Positions 44,207-54,102 are shown, counted from the first letter of the stretch. The stretch: DNA of 64,000 nucleotides from Fontibacillus phaseoli (GCF_003337355.1 NZ_QPJW01000005.1:186001-250000), one strand, 5' to 3'. Program-made: numbers and translations. Notes: generated from the sequence alone by a model not told the origin.

Positions 44207-46300
44207 TTACTTGGAGCCGGAGGTGGACCGCGTACCGGCGGACCGCATCAGCCACAGGAAGTACGGCGCGCCGAGCAGAGCAACGACCAAGCCGGACGGG
44301 ATTTCCTTCGGCGCGAGCAGCACGCGGCCGACGATGTCCGCAAGCACCAGGAACACGGCCCCTAGCAGGGCCGAGAGTACCGTCAGCTTGCGGTTTGCGT
44401 TCGGCACGAGCAGCCGGGCCGCATGCGGCGCCAGCAGGCCGACGAAGCCGACGGTGCCGACCGTCGCGACGGCCGAAGCGGCAAGCGCCGCGCCAAGCAG
44501 GCCGCCGAGCAGGCGCGTCCGCTCGGCGGAGACGCCGAGATTGATCGCGGAGGCATCGCCGAGCGCGAGCAGGTCAAGGCGGCGGGCCAGCCACCAGGCG
44601 AGCGGCAGCAGTACGAGCGGCCAGATGAACAGCCAGCCGAGATCGTCCCAGCCGCGGGCGTACGTGCTGCCCGAAAGCCAGGTCAGCGCCGAGGCGACGC
44701 GCAGCTGCGCCTTAACGACGAGCGCCTGGATGCCCGCGGAACCGAAGGCGGAGACGGCCATGCCGATCAGAGCCACCTTTGCCGGCTGCATGCCTCCTTT
44801 GCGGCTGATCGCGAAGATGACCAGCGCTGCGCCGAGAGCGCCTGTAAAGGCAGCCGCCGGTACGAGCGAGCCCGGCAACTGCGGCAGCAGGATCAAGAAG
44901 ATGAGCGCGCCAAGCCCTGCGCCGGAAGTGACGCCGATAACCGAAGGATCGGCGAGCGGATTGCGCACGACGCCCTGCAGCAGCGTGCCGCTCACGGCGA
45001 GCGAAGCGCCGGCGAGGGCCGCCACCAGCAGACGGGGCAGGCGGGTCTCGATCACCATATAACTGGTGATCTTGCTGGCCTCGCCCGTCAAGGCGGCCCA
45101 GACGTCCGGCAGCGGCACGGTTTTGCCGCCGAAGACGAGGCCGGCGCCCAGTGCGAGCAGCAACAGAAGCCCTGCGCCCGCCAGCAGGGCGGGATAAGGC
45201 AATGCGCGCCGGAAGCCCGCGCCCATGCCGGAGGTAGCGCCCTGCACGTCGCCGCGCGACGGCTTCATGCGGTACACGAGCCAAATGAGCCACGGCGCGC
45301 CGAGCGCCGCCGTAGCGGAGCCGGCCGGCAGCAGGCCGAATGCCGGCTCCAGCAACAGTACGGCCAGGTCGGCCGCGACCAGTACGATCGCGCCCCAAAT
45401 GGCTGCGCCGGGGATCAGCAACCGATGGCGGTGCAGGCCCATCAGCCGCAGCAAATGCGGCGCGATCAGGCCGACAAAGCCGATCGGCCCCACGGCGCTC
45501 ACCGTCACCGCGGCCAGCAATACGGCCGTCAGCACACTGACCGTGCGAGTCAGGCCAATGCGCTGGCCGAGCGATTTGCCGACCTCGTCGTCCATCAGCA
45601 GGATGTCGAGATTACGGCTGAATAAAACCGACAGCAGCAGACCGCCGAGAACCCACGGCCAGATGGTCGCCACATTGTGCCAGTCGTTCTGAATAAGCGA
45701 ACCGGAGCCCCACAGAAACAGGCCGGCGGTTTCATTTTCGAACAGCAATTGCAATGTACCGGTTAGCGAAGACAGCACCAGCGTCAGCGACATTCCGCCA
45801 AGGGCGAGCCGTACCGGTGCACTCCGCTTCTGCCCGGCCATCAGGAACACGATCGCGCCTGCGAGCATTCCCCCGGCCATCGCCGTCAGCAACGGGAAAC
45901 CGCCCATCAGGGACGGGAAAAAGATCGTGGCTGCCACGACGGCGAGATAGGCCCCTGCGTTAATTCCGAGCGTTCCGGCTGACGCCAAGGGATTGCGCGT
46001 CAGCGTCTGGAGAAGGACGCCGGCCACGGACAGCGCCGCTCCCGCAAGCGCCCCGATCAGTGCCCGGGGTAGCCTCACCCCGCGCACGATTTGCTGCAGC
46101 GGATCATCCAGCACCGGGTGGAACAGTGCTTCGCGAATCAGCGGCAGCGAAATTCCGGCCGTGCCTTGGGTGATTTGAATGCACAGCAGCAGCGCAAGAA
46201 TGACCGGCCCGGCAACAAACACAAGAAGAAGCGAACCCCGGGAGGTTCGCTTCTGACGGGTTCCGGCTTCTGGCTTTGCCGGACTGAGATCGATACTCAT
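44207..46300 (-). CDS. Iron-siderophore ABC transporter permease, two FecCD units fused (FhuB-like)
   Basis: A 697-residue membrane protein holding two FecCD permease halves in one chain, as in E. coli FhuB, instead of the usual heterodimer. Half 1 contains GVRLPRALIGALAGAALSVAGVLLQTLTRNPLA and half 2 contains ETRLPRLLVAALAGASLAVSGTLLQGVVRNPLADP. Each half ends with the GPIGFVGLIAPH or GTVGFVGLLAPH coupling motif. About 18-20 helices are expected. Its ATG overlaps the binding-protein stop (ATGA), so translation is coupled. It is the last gene of the Fur-box operon and is G+C-rich. The transported compound is an Fe3+-siderophore of unknown type. Confidence 0.94.
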   Translation of the reverse strand: MSIDLSPAKPEAGTRQKRTSRGSLLLVFVAGPVILALLLCIQITQGTAGISLPLIREALFHPVLDDPLQQIVRGVRLPRALIGALAGAALSVAGVLLQTLTRNPLASAGTLGINAGAYLAVVAATIFFPSLMGGFPLLTAMAGGMLAGAIVFLMAGQKRSAPVRLALGGMSLTLVLSSLTGTLQLLFENETAGLFLWGSGSLIQNDWHNVATIWPWVLGGLLLSVLFSRNLDILLMDDEVGKSLGQRIGLTRTVSVLTAVLLAAVTVSAVGPIGFVGLIAPHLLRLMGLHRHRLLIPGAAIWGAIVLVAADLAVLLLEPAFGLLPAGSATAALGAPWLIWLVYRMKPSRGDVQGATSGMGAGFRRALPYPALLAGAGLLLLLALGAGLVFGGKTVPLPDVWAALTGEASKITSYMVIETRLPRLLVAALAGASLAVSGTLLQGVVRNPLADPSVIGVTSGAGLGALIFLILLPQLPGSLVPAAAFTGALGAALVIFAISRKGGMQPAKVALIGMAVSAFGSAGIQALVVKAQLRVASALTWLSGSTYARGWDDLGWLFIWPLVLLPLAWWLARRLDLLALGDASAINLGVSAERTRLLGGLLGAALAASAVATVGTVGFVGLLAPHAARLLVPNANRKLTVLSALLGAVFLVLADIVGRVLLAPKEIPSGLVVALLGAPYFLWLMRSAGTRSTSGSK

Positions 46301-47346
46301 GGCGCCAATACGGACACGGCTTTATCCACGATCGTTTTCGCCGACAGCGGTCCGCCGAACACCCACGAGTCTCCCCCTAACGCATAGGTGCGGTTCTCTT
46401 TTACAAAACTCAGGTTTTTCCAGACCTGATTCTCCTTCAAATGCGTTTCAAACACATTGTCATCAGCCTGCACGATATACAGGAAATTGGAATCCTGAAG
46501 TGCAGGGAAAGCCTCCACCGATTTTTCCGAATAACCGTATAGTTCATACGCCGGTTCTTTATTCGCGTTTTGCAGCCCGATCTTATTCAGGATTTGAACT
46601 GCCATAGAATTGTCCGTGAAAATACGGAATACCGGCGAATTTTGGTTGCTGAATGCCTGCACGAGCGTGAATTCGGCGTTCTCCTTGCCTGCTGCCTTAA
46701 TCTTCTCCGCCGCGGCCTGATACGCTTCGTCCAGTCCGGCCAGTACTTGCTTAGCTTCTTCCTGCTTGCCTACCACATCGGCAATCGTATTAAAAGTATC
46801 GATCATTTCTTGATACTGGTTTACGCCGTTCTCATCCTGGTAAGGGGAGAAAGCAATCGTAGGCGCGATATCCGCCAGTTTGTCGTAAATGTCTTTGGAA
46901 CGGTAATCGGCCGTAATGATCAGGTCAGGATCCAGAGCCATGATCGCCTCCAGGTTAGGCTCTTGACGGGTTCCTACGTCCTCCACGCTGTCATCCAGTC
47001 CCGGATTTGTATTCACCCACGTTTTATACCCTTTCACGTCGGCTACTCCGACCGGCTGAACGCCCAAAGCTACCAGATCCTCGGCATAGGTGAATTCCAG
47101 CGCAACGATCCGGGTCGGTGTTCCTTCGATATCGGCCGTCCCGAGCACATGCTTGATGGAGCGGACTCCGTTGTCCTGATCTCCTGAATTCGCGGCATTT
47201 TGATCTTGTTCTGCGGTATTGCTTGTATTTCCTCCGTTATTGGACGGCTGTGAGCCGTTCGAATTTTTCGCGTTCCCGCAAGCGGCCAGCACCAGGCAGA
47301 GGCACGTTACGGTGACCATGATCTTCAGCAATTTCATCTTCTTCAT
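46297..47346 (-). CDS. Iron-siderophore-binding lipoprotein (FecB/FhuD-like)
   Basis: Captures ferric siderophore outside the membrane. A signal peptide ends in the lipobox LVLAAC with a lipidated Cys, followed by an Asn/Gly/Ser-rich linker of about 50 residues and the PBP domain (TPTRIVALEFTYAEDLVALGVQPVGVADV). The frame opens at 47472, but the ATG at 47344-47346 has AAGGGGTG 7 bases upstream and gives a proper signal peptide (350 aa). It lies 34 bases after the FhuF-like gene and overlaps the permease start. Confidence 0.93.
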   Translation of the reverse strand: MKKMKLLKIMVTVTCLCLVLAACGNAKNSNGSQPSNNGGNTSNTAEQDQNAANSGDQDNGVRSIKHVLGTADIEGTPTRIVALEFTYAEDLVALGVQPVGVADVKGYKTWVNTNPGLDDSVEDVGTRQEPNLEAIMALDPDLIITADYRSKDIYDKLADIAPTIAFSPYQDENGVNQYQEMIDTFNTIADVVGKQEEAKQVLAGLDEAYQAAAEKIKAAGKENAEFTLVQAFSNQNSPVFRIFTDNSMAVQILNKIGLQNANKEPAYELYGYSEKSVEAFPALQDSNFLYIVQADDNVFETHLKENQVWKNLSFVKENRTYALGGDSWVFGGPLSAKTIVDKAVSVLAP

Positions 47347-47380
47347 TCTGCGCACCCCTTTTTTATGTAAATCATTATGG

Positions 47381-48181
47381 CTACGATGACGCTTTAGCGG
47401 CAGCCATGATTTCTTTTCGCTTGGCTTCGCGGTCACTTTTCGACAACTTTGGACAACCGTAGCAATAGCCATGCCCCGTGTCTGTCCGATAAGCCAGGCA
47501 GCAAGTCGGCTTCATCCGGGTTTGCTCGCCGGGACGATACGGGTCATTGATCCAGATCTCCTTCAAGTCAAAAGGATTCCGCTTCAAACCGAACCACGCT
47601 GCATCCAGGATTCTGGCCAAATAAGCGTATTGTGCCTTAAATATTTCCTTACAGGAGGGATTCTCAATCTGGTTACCCATATAATCCAGATAAAATTCAA
47701 CGCCAAGCGGCATTTGCCCCCACAGCTGCGCCACCGGGAGTCCCGAAATCGCCGCAGCCGTTTCTAGCACGGGCCGGAGCGTATCCCTCACAAAAGATCC
47801 CAAGACCTCGCCGCGCCATTCCTCCCGTTCTTTCGAAGGCCAAGGGTTCTCGGCGGAATCCTTCAGTACGAAGAAAAACCGCGGATATCCATTCACAATG
47901 TCGATCTGAATAATGAGGTTTTTGAGCGACCAGTCCACGCTCCCCTCGCAACTCGAGATCATATACAGAATAGCCGCAGGGATGACCCGCCAGCATGCCG
48001 CATAATAGGTGGCAGCGACCTGGATATCCCGCCCTTTGATTTGCTCTTGATAGAATGTAAGCAGACGCTCCGCCTGCTCACGATCCGGCAGCATTTCCGC
48101 CGGAATCGTTAACAAGGCATTCTCTCTTTTTTCCGTGACAACGGAAAGAGCCCGATCGAGCAACCCGAAATCAATATTCAT
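47381..48181 (-). CDS. FhuF-type siderophore-iron reductase
   Basis: A 266-residue cytosolic protein with the FhuF C-terminal [2Fe-2S] motif: paired cysteines in PTCCLAYRTDTGHGY and then CYGCPKL (C-C-x10-C-x2-C form). Such proteins release iron from imported ferric siderophores by reduction. The N-terminal part is the IucA/IucC-FhuF-like domain (AACWRVIPAAILYMI). The ATG at 48179-48181 has GGAGG 7 bases upstream; the longer frame to 48313 overlaps the ATPase gene and is rejected. Its place inside the uptake operon supports the role. Confidence 0.9.
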   Translation of the reverse strand: MNIDFGLLDRALSVVTEKRENALLTIPAEMLPDREQAERLLTFYQEQIKGRDIQVAATYYAACWRVIPAAILYMISSCEGSVDWSLKNLIIQIDIVNGYPRFFFVLKDSAENPWPSKEREEWRGEVLGSFVRDTLRPVLETAAAISGLPVAQLWGQMPLGVEFYLDYMGNQIENPSCKEIFKAQYAYLARILDAAWFGLKRNPFDLKEIWINDPYRPGEQTRMKPTCCLAYRTDTGHGYCYGCPKLSKSDREAKRKEIMAAAKASS

Positions 48182-48216
48182 AACTTCGCCTCCTGTAATA
48201 TAACCGGCAACTTCCC

Positions 48217-49071
48217 TTACAGGATCGAAGCAACCTTCTGGGCCAAATCTCCTTTTTTGCCGGACCGCACCTTTCCTTCCGTCGCTGCACGGTACAGCTC
48301 GTAAGGAAGACAAAGCGGAACTCCGCTGCGCGGATCCGTTACAATATCCGCTTCAATACCGAATACCTCGCGCAGGACATCGGAAGTAACGACTTCTTCA
48401 GGGACACCTACGGCCACCGCCTCGCCCTTCTTGATCGCGATCATATGATGTGCGTATCGCGCGGCGTGGTTCAAATCGTGGACAACCATGACGATCGTCC
48501 GGCTCGATTCGGCATTCAATTCTTCGAGGAGCTGCAATACTTCCAACTGATGCGCCATATCCAAAAATGTCGTCGGCTCATCGAGGAACAAAATATCCGT
48601 TTCCTGCGCCAACGCCATGGCAATCCATGCCCGTTGCCGCTGTCCGCCGGACAACTGTTCCAGAGCGCGATCGCTAAATTCATTCATCCGGGTCGCCTCG
48701 ATCGCCCAGTCGATAATCTGACGATCTTCCGCTTTTAATCCCCCAAACCCTTTTTGATGCGGAAACCGGCCGTAAGACACCAATTCATACACCGACAGAC
48801 CTTCCGGAGCGGTTGGATTTTGCGGCAAAATCGCGAGCTGCTTGGCGACTTCCCGGGTCGACTGCTTATGAATCGACTTCCCGTCGAGCAGTACGCTGCC
48901 TCCTTTAGGCTGCAGAATCCGGGCCATCGTCTTCAATATCGTCGATTTTCCCGATCCGTTGGCCCCGACCAGAGCCGTAATCTTCCCTTGGGGAATCGAT
49001 ATATTCAAATCCTGGACAATCAGCCGGTCCTCGTACGCGATATCCAAATGAGAGGTCTTCAACGATGCCAT
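48217..49071 (-). CDS. Iron-siderophore ABC transporter ATP-binding protein (FecE/FhuC-like)
   Basis: The ATPase of the siderophore importer. Motifs are Walker A GANGSGKSTILKT, signature LSGGQRQRAWIAMALAQ, Walker B DILFLDEPTTFLD and the switch histidine in VVHDLNHAARYAHH, as in FhuC/FecE. The protein is 284 residues from the ATG at 49069-49071, with AAGGAAG six bases upstream; an ATG two codons earlier nearly touches the site. It is the first gene of the operon, and a perfect Fur box lies about 80 bases upstream. Confidence 0.94.
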   Translation of the reverse strand: MASLKTSHLDIAYEDRLIVQDLNISIPQGKITALVGANGSGKSTILKTMARILQPKGGSVLLDGKSIHKQSTREVAKQLAILPQNPTAPEGLSVYELVSYGRFPHQKGFGGLKAEDRQIIDWAIEATRMNEFSDRALEQLSGGQRQRAWIAMALAQETDILFLDEPTTFLDMAHQLEVLQLLEELNAESSRTIVMVVHDLNHAARYAHHMIAIKKGEAVAVGVPEEVVTSDVLREVFGIEADIVTDPRSGVPLCLPYELYRAATEGKVRSGKKGDLAQKVASIL

Positions 49072-49148
49072 GACCATCTTCCTTTCTATAATGACCTTGA
49101 TCCATGAGGTCCGAAGCTTTTCGTTAATATGCTACTTTTTAAAGATAC

Positions 49149-49163
49149 TGATAATCATTATCA
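49149..49163 (-). promoter_or_regulatory. Fur box of the siderophore uptake operon
   Basis: TGATAATCATTATCA, a perfect 7-1-7 dyad matching the Bacillus Fur consensus, about 80 bases before the ATPase start. Iron repletion should repress the four-gene operon through Fur. Confidence 0.9.
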
Positions 49164-49194
49164 CTTGTCAACAGGAATTTATGTACGCATGATG

Positions 49195-49218
49195 CAAAAA
49201 GACGCCTTTTCAGGCGTC
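49195..49218 (-). terminator. Terminator of the DUF3243 gene
   Basis: GACGCC and GGCGTC arms with TTTTT after them on the minus strand. It isolates the Fur-controlled operon from upstream transcription. Confidence 0.8.
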
Positions 49219-49247
49219 CATTTTGTCTTTATCCTATGAAATTGGGT

Positions 49248-49592
49248 TCAATGAACATCTTGCGCCAGCCGCACCAGCATATGAGCAAGCGCATGACGAT
49301 GTTTCTGGTCTCCGGCTCTCCACAATTCTTGCAACAGCTTCTCTTCCCGGTTTCGGGGCTCCTCCTTGGCAGTCAGGTAATCGCCGATTTTCTCAGCCGC
49401 CTGTGCCATCGTTTCCTCGCTTAAACCAATTTTCTGTGCAAGTTCGATCCGTTCGCTCAAGTACTTTTTGAATGTGTCAAAGCTACCCAGAATTTCATCC
49501 TTCCGCTCATCGCCCATCCGGTTCAGGGCATCATCCACCCTACCCAGCGCCGTTTCGCCTTCCTTGTTGACCACGTGATTGTGCTCGGACAT
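49248..49592 (-). CDS. DUF3243 family protein (YmfJ-like)
   Basis: A small soluble protein of 114 residues. The family blocks GRVDDALNRMGDERKDEILGSFDTFKKYLSERI and EKLLQELWRAGDQKHRHALAHMLVRL are recognisable. It is mostly helical and highly charged, with no known function. The frame opens at 49655, but the ATG at 49590-49592 with GGAGG 9 bases upstream fits the family start. It has its own terminator and seems monocistronic. Confidence 0.85.
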   Translation of the reverse strand: MSEHNHVVNKEGETALGRVDDALNRMGDERKDEILGSFDTFKKYLSERIELAQKIGLSEETMAQAAEKIGDYLTAKEEPRNREEKLLQELWRAGDQKHRHALAHMLVRLAQDVH

Positions 49593-49699
49593 GCAGTACG
49601 CCTCCTTCGGAGTTATGGAGTTATGGATCATCAAGTTCGTTACTACATAACCCACCCCGAAGGTTCATGAATCACTGCCATATCCTTATCGCACCGCGC

Positions 49700-50665
49700 T
49701 CAGGGATTGGCTGAAACCGGCACGGCATCATAATACTCTTCCAGCGTAATATCCCGGTCCGCGATATCTGCTGCAATTTCCGTGCCTACATAACGCAGAT
49801 GCCATGGCTCGTATTTATAACCGGTAATATCCTCTTTGCCGTCAGGATAACGGATAATAAAACCGTATTCCGGCGCATGTTTCGCCAGCCATTCGGCTTC
49901 CTCGGTATCTCCGAAGCAATCCTCGGCGGCGCATTTGCCGTCACTGCCCGATACGTCGATGGCCAGACCGGTCTCATGCTCACTGTGTCCAGGCACGGCG
50001 CTGTAGGTTTTAGCTTTTTCCAGCCCGTCCTTTTTTACATACCGGTTAAATAAGGACGTCTGCCTGCTATGGGAACGATATGCGGATACGCCAGCCAGGT
50101 AGATTCCATCCTTCTCGGCGCCGGCAAACAATTTCTCTAACGCGGAAGCGGCCTCGCTGCGCATCATCCGTTTCTCGATTTTTTCCTTGAATGTAAACCG
50201 CACATCCGGATAGACGAGATCATCAGGCTTGTGATCCTCAGGCAGAGCGAATTCCTTGTTGACCAGTACGGCTACGCTATCCGCATCGGCAGCCGCCGCC
50301 TGGCTTCCGTCGCCGGAATTGCCTGCATTGCTTTGGCCGTCAGGCGAAGAACCGTTACCTTTCGTACCGGCATTGTCACCATTTCCGGTCTTTTCGCCGT
50401 CGCCATCTCCATCTTTCGCGTTATCAGTACCGTTATTGTTATCGTGACCGGTACCGCTATTGGCATCGCCATTAGTCACCGGGGTGTTCCCGGCATCCGC
50501 CCCATTGTCCGGTCCTGCGTTTTCCGTATCGTTGACTCCCGCTTCCTGCGTCTGATTCGCGGTTTGAGATCCGGCGGTATTACTAGCGCAACCTGTAAAC
50601 AAAACGGCGACAAGCATAAGGATAAGAGCAGTCCCTACCGCTCCCCAACCACTCCGATGTTTCAT
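49700..50665 (-). CDS. D-alanyl-D-alanine carboxypeptidase family lipoprotein (VanY/LdcB-like, M15B)
   Basis: Trims peptidoglycan stem peptides outside the membrane. A signal peptide ends in the lipobox LFTGC, then a long low-complexity linker rich in Asn, Gly, Asp and Thr (about residues 30-130) reaches into the wall. The M15B catalytic domain follows, with Zn-binding residues in VPGHSEHETGLAIDVSG (His, Asp) and KYEPWHLRYVG (His), plus SAYRSHSRQ. Length 321 residues. The linker is encoded by short imperfect repeats. It is a single gene. Confidence 0.9.
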   Translation of the reverse strand: MKHRSGWGAVGTALILMLVAVLFTGCASNTAGSQTANQTQEAGVNDTENAGPDNGADAGNTPVTNGDANSGTGHDNNNGTDNAKDGDGDGEKTGNGDNAGTKGNGSSPDGQSNAGNSGDGSQAAAADADSVAVLVNKEFALPEDHKPDDLVYPDVRFTFKEKIEKRMMRSEAASALEKLFAGAEKDGIYLAGVSAYRSHSRQTSLFNRYVKKDGLEKAKTYSAVPGHSEHETGLAIDVSGSDGKCAAEDCFGDTEEAEWLAKHAPEYGFIIRYPDGKEDITGYKYEPWHLRYVGTEIAADIADRDITLEEYYDAVPVSANP

Positions 50666-50810
50666 GATGAATTCCTCCCGCCTGTGTTCTCTTTCTATTA
50701 TCCATATACAAAACGCATTTACACTCAGTTAGGTTGCTGGTAATCAAATCTATAGGGTCCAATAATTTATAATTGTCAAAAAAATTTGGCTCGATCCGAC
50801 GAAATCTGAC

Positions 50811-52241
50811 CTACGAACGTCCACGACGACCGCCGTCATTCCGTCCCGATCCCCGGCGTCCTCCGCTTCCCTGTTCGCGCCCGCCGCGACCGGATGCAGA
50901 TCCGGGGCCCCGCTTCGCGCCGCCGCCTTGGCCGCGTCCGCCTTGTCCCGAGCCGCCCGGTCTGCCGCCTGCTGTGCCCGGCTTCCGCCGGCCATCCGCC
51001 GCGTTCTCGCTGCGTCGCCCGCTGCGACTGCCGGCTCCGCTGCCCTTACCCCGGCTGCTGCGCTCCTGGGAATCACTGCCGGAACGGCTTTGCGGCCCGC
51101 CGCCGCCTACGTCCGTCACGCCGCTCTTCTCGTACCGCTGCCGCTTCAAGCGCAAGGAGATGCCGCGCTCGATGTTCCGGAGCGCTTCCACGTCCTTCGG
51201 GGCCGCGAACGTGACGGCGATGCCTTTTTCCCCGGCCCGGCCCGTCCGGCCGATACGGTGAATGTAACTATCGACGTCCTGCGGAATGTCGTAATTAAAC
51301 ACATGCGTCACGCCTTCGACGTCGATCCCGCGGGCGGCCACGTCCGTCGCCACCAGCAGCTCCAACTTGGCGTCGCGGAATGCGCGCATCACCTGCTCGC
51401 GTTTGGACTGCGACAGATCACCATGCAGTTCGTCCGAAGCGAAACCAGCCTCCTGCAATGCCTCGTTCAGCGTGCTGGCCCGGCGTTTCGTGCGGCAGAA
51501 AATCACCGCGAGGTAAGGACGGTCCTGACGGATCATCGTAATCAGCGCGTCCTGCTTGTTCCGGTCCGTGCATTCGACGACGATTTGCCGGATGCTGTCC
51601 AGCGTCACACGCGAGGTTTCGGCGATCCGGATGTCACGGGGCTGCTGCATATATGTCTTGGCCAGACGCTTTACATTATCGGGCATCGTCGCTGAAAACA
51701 GCATCGTTTGACGGCTGCGCGGAACAAGGCGGATAATCTCCTCCACCTCGGCCAGAAAACCCATATGCAGCATTTGATCCGCTTCATCCAGCACGAGCAT
51801 CCGGACGGCACCCAGCGTCAACGAGCCGCGGCGTAAATGATCCAGCAGCCGGCCCGGCGTGCCGATGACGAGCTGCGTCCCGTTCTGGAGCTTGCGGAGC
51901 TGGCGCTCTACATCCTGCCCGCCGTAAGCGGCGAGCACGGACATGCCTTCGTGAGCGGCCGCCAGTTTACGCGCCTCTGCGGTAATCTGGATCGCGAGTT
52001 CGCGCGTCGGCGTAATGATCAGCGCTTGTGCTTCCGGGCGGTCGGCGCGGATTTTCTCCATGATCGGCAGGAGGAACGCCAGCGTTTTGCCGGTCCCCGT
52101 TTGCGCCTGAACGATGACATCCTCGCCTGCGAGCAGTTCCGGTATCGCCTTTTCCTGGACCGGCGTGGGATTCACGATCCCTTGGTCCTGCAATATTTGT
52201 AAAACGGCCTTCGATAGGCCCATTTTCTGAAAAGTTGTCAA
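50811..52241 (-). CDS. DEAD-box RNA helicase
   Basis: An ATP-dependent RNA helicase of the DeaD/CshA/RhlE type. Motifs in order: Q motif near residues 5-25, I AQTGTGKT, Ia PTRELAIQI, II VLDEADQML, III SAT, V VATDVAARGIDVEGV and VI HRIGRTGRAG. After residue 370 or so comes a basic Gly/Arg/Ser-rich tail (GRGGREQGSGGRRGSGRNDG), which binds RNA non-specifically. Likely roles are cold-stress RNA unwinding, ribosome assembly or mRNA decay. The tail makes the 3' end very G+C-rich. It is a single gene. Confidence 0.93.
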   Translation of the reverse strand: MTTFQKMGLSKAVLQILQDQGIVNPTPVQEKAIPELLAGEDVIVQAQTGTGKTLAFLLPIMEKIRADRPEAQALIITPTRELAIQITAEARKLAAAHEGMSVLAAYGGQDVERQLRKLQNGTQLVIGTPGRLLDHLRRGSLTLGAVRMLVLDEADQMLHMGFLAEVEEIIRLVPRSRQTMLFSATMPDNVKRLAKTYMQQPRDIRIAETSRVTLDSIRQIVVECTDRNKQDALITMIRQDRPYLAVIFCRTKRRASTLNEALQEAGFASDELHGDLSQSKREQVMRAFRDAKLELLVATDVAARGIDVEGVTHVFNYDIPQDVDSYIHRIGRTGRAGEKGIAVTFAAPKDVEALRNIERGISLRLKRQRYEKSGVTDVGGGGPQSRSGSDSQERSSRGKGSGAGSRSGRRSENAADGRRKPGTAGGRPGGSGQGGRGQGGGAKRGPGSASGRGGREQGSGGRRGSGRNDGGRRGRS

Positions 52242-52384
52242 AAAAGTTCACCTCATTAGTTATTGACCCGCATTGTATGGTCACATTTTGCCCCGGTTGT
52301 TCGGGTTCTAAAAGCGGGCCTTCTTATTGTAACAGAGATTTGCCCGAAATACTGTCCGGCCGGCAAGTTTATTCCATATTCTAT

Positions 52385-52408
52385 GACAAAACCCCGCAGA
52401 TGCGGGGC
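52385..52408 (-). terminator. Terminator of the ABC1-kinase gene
   Basis: CCCCGC and GCGGGG arms with TTTTG after them on the minus strand, about 20 bases after the stop. Confidence 0.8.
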
Positions 52409-52427
52409 CTTGATTGACCGTGCAGCT

Positions 52428-54099
52428 TCAAAATCTGCCTGACCGAAAAATAGAGTAGAGCAGCCAGACCACCATCAGAAACGCGACGACGAAGCCGATT
52501 TCGATGGCGGGAATGTTCCAAAGCAGGGTGGGCATACGGGTTAATGACGAGCCGATAATGAGTCCGACCATAATAATGCTGAATGCCAGCAGCACAATGC
52601 TAAAGGAAAGCCGGTTCCCGATTTGGTCAAACTTTTTCATAAAAATCTCCATTTCGGGAATGCTCATATCCATCTTTAATTTACCTTTGCCGATCAAGGT
52701 TAACAGACGGTTTACCTGCTTCGGGAATCCCGTCAGCGCTTCAGCCAGATCAACAGCTCCGTCGAACGCCTGCTTCCCTAATCGTCGGCCTGATAATCTC
52801 TCGCGCAGCAGCTTCTTGCCGAAGGGTTCCGCCAAATCGAGAATCCGCAGTTCCGGGTCCAGGCTGATCGCGACGCCCTCCACGGTAAGCAGCGCCTTGC
52901 CGAGCAGGAGCAAATCAGGCGGTAAAATGATCCGGTGTCGCTGAGCGGTACCAAACAGATCGTTCAAGGCTTCCCCAATGCTGATTTCCGAGAACGGAAT
53001 ATCATAGTAGCGGTCACGAAGCCGTTCCAAATCGGTGCGTAAGCTGTCCAAATCGCGAGTTTCCTCCAGTAAGCCCATCCGTAATATCGCCCTCAACATC
53101 CCCTCGTTACTACGACGCATCAAGGCAATCACGAGCGAAGACAGGTGATCTCTCATTTCGGCGTTTAAGCGACCGATCATCCCGAAATCGATAAAGGCCA
53201 GCTTGCCGTCCCGTGTTGCCAGCAAATTGCCGGGATGAGGATCGGCATGAAAATAACCGCCCGAAAAAATCTGCTGCAGCATCGCATTTACCAGCCGCTC
53301 AGCAATTTCGCGAGGTTCGAAGCCGCCTTGCTGCAGTTCTTCAAGACGATTCAAGTGGACTCCCTCCACGTAATCCATCGTCAACACTCTTGACGTGGAG
53401 CAGTGCCAATGGACTGTCGGGATGCAAATCTCCTCGCTGTCCAAAAATTGCCTGCGGATTTTCTCCATATTCCGGCCTTCAATGCTGTAGTCCAATTCAG
53501 CCCTGATCGATCTGGAGAACTCGTTCACCATTTGCGGAATTTGATACCGGCTTACCCACGGCCAGTGCCTTTGAGCCAACGCCGTCAAATTTTTGAGAAT
53601 GTCGAGGTCACGCTCGACTTGGGGTACGACGCCGGGCCGCTGAATTTTTATGGCCACGGCCTCGCCGGTGACGAGCCGCCCCTTGTGGACTTGTCCTATG
53701 GAAGCGGCGGCAATAGGCTTTTCATCAAACCGCTCCAGCAATTCAGCAGCGGGCATTCCGAATTCCTGCTCGATAATGGCCAGCGACTCCGTCGCCGAAA
53801 ACGGCGGCACCTGATCCTGGAGCTTAACAAGTTCCGCGATAATAGACTCTGGGAAGCAAATCGGAGCGTGTACTGGCGAGTTGGCCCAGTTTAATAAAGG
53901 TCGGGCCAAGTTCCTCCAGCACAAGCCGAATTCTCTCTCCCAGCGTCAGGCTGCTATGTTCCTCCTTGTGGATCCAGCGGAGCGGAACGGCAAAAAGCCG
54001 GGTCAGTCCGATTTCTTCGGCCATATAGCCGAAGCCATGGCGCCCCAGCGCCATGGCGATCTCACGATAACGGCCGGAATGCCGGACACGGATGCCCAT
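52428..54099 (-). pseudogene. ABC1/UbiB/AarF-type kinase-like gene with a frameshift near 53850
   Basis: Two overlapping frames together give one ABC1-family protein. The upstream frame (54099 leftwards) encodes the N-terminus to [20 protein letters not shown] and then runs into a stop at 53824. The downstream frame continues the family sequence as [17 protein letters not shown], with AAASIGQVHKGRL (ATP-binding, KxGQ-like), LAFIDFGMIG (metal-binding DFG) and two C-terminal helices. One extra base (T on the plus strand at about 53850, within GACTCTGGG) accounts for the shift. Alternatives are a sequencing error or translational frameshifting. The family acts in quinone/lipid homeostasis. It ends with a terminator and follows a phasin-like gene. 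Confidence 0.8.
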
Positions 54100-54102
54100 G
54101 GC

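Noticed and set aside
44211-45625. Frames of 283 and 400 codons on the plus strand
   Set aside because: They are antisense to the fused FecCD permease, which has clear motifs; the frames are Arg/Ala/Gln-rich without known domains.
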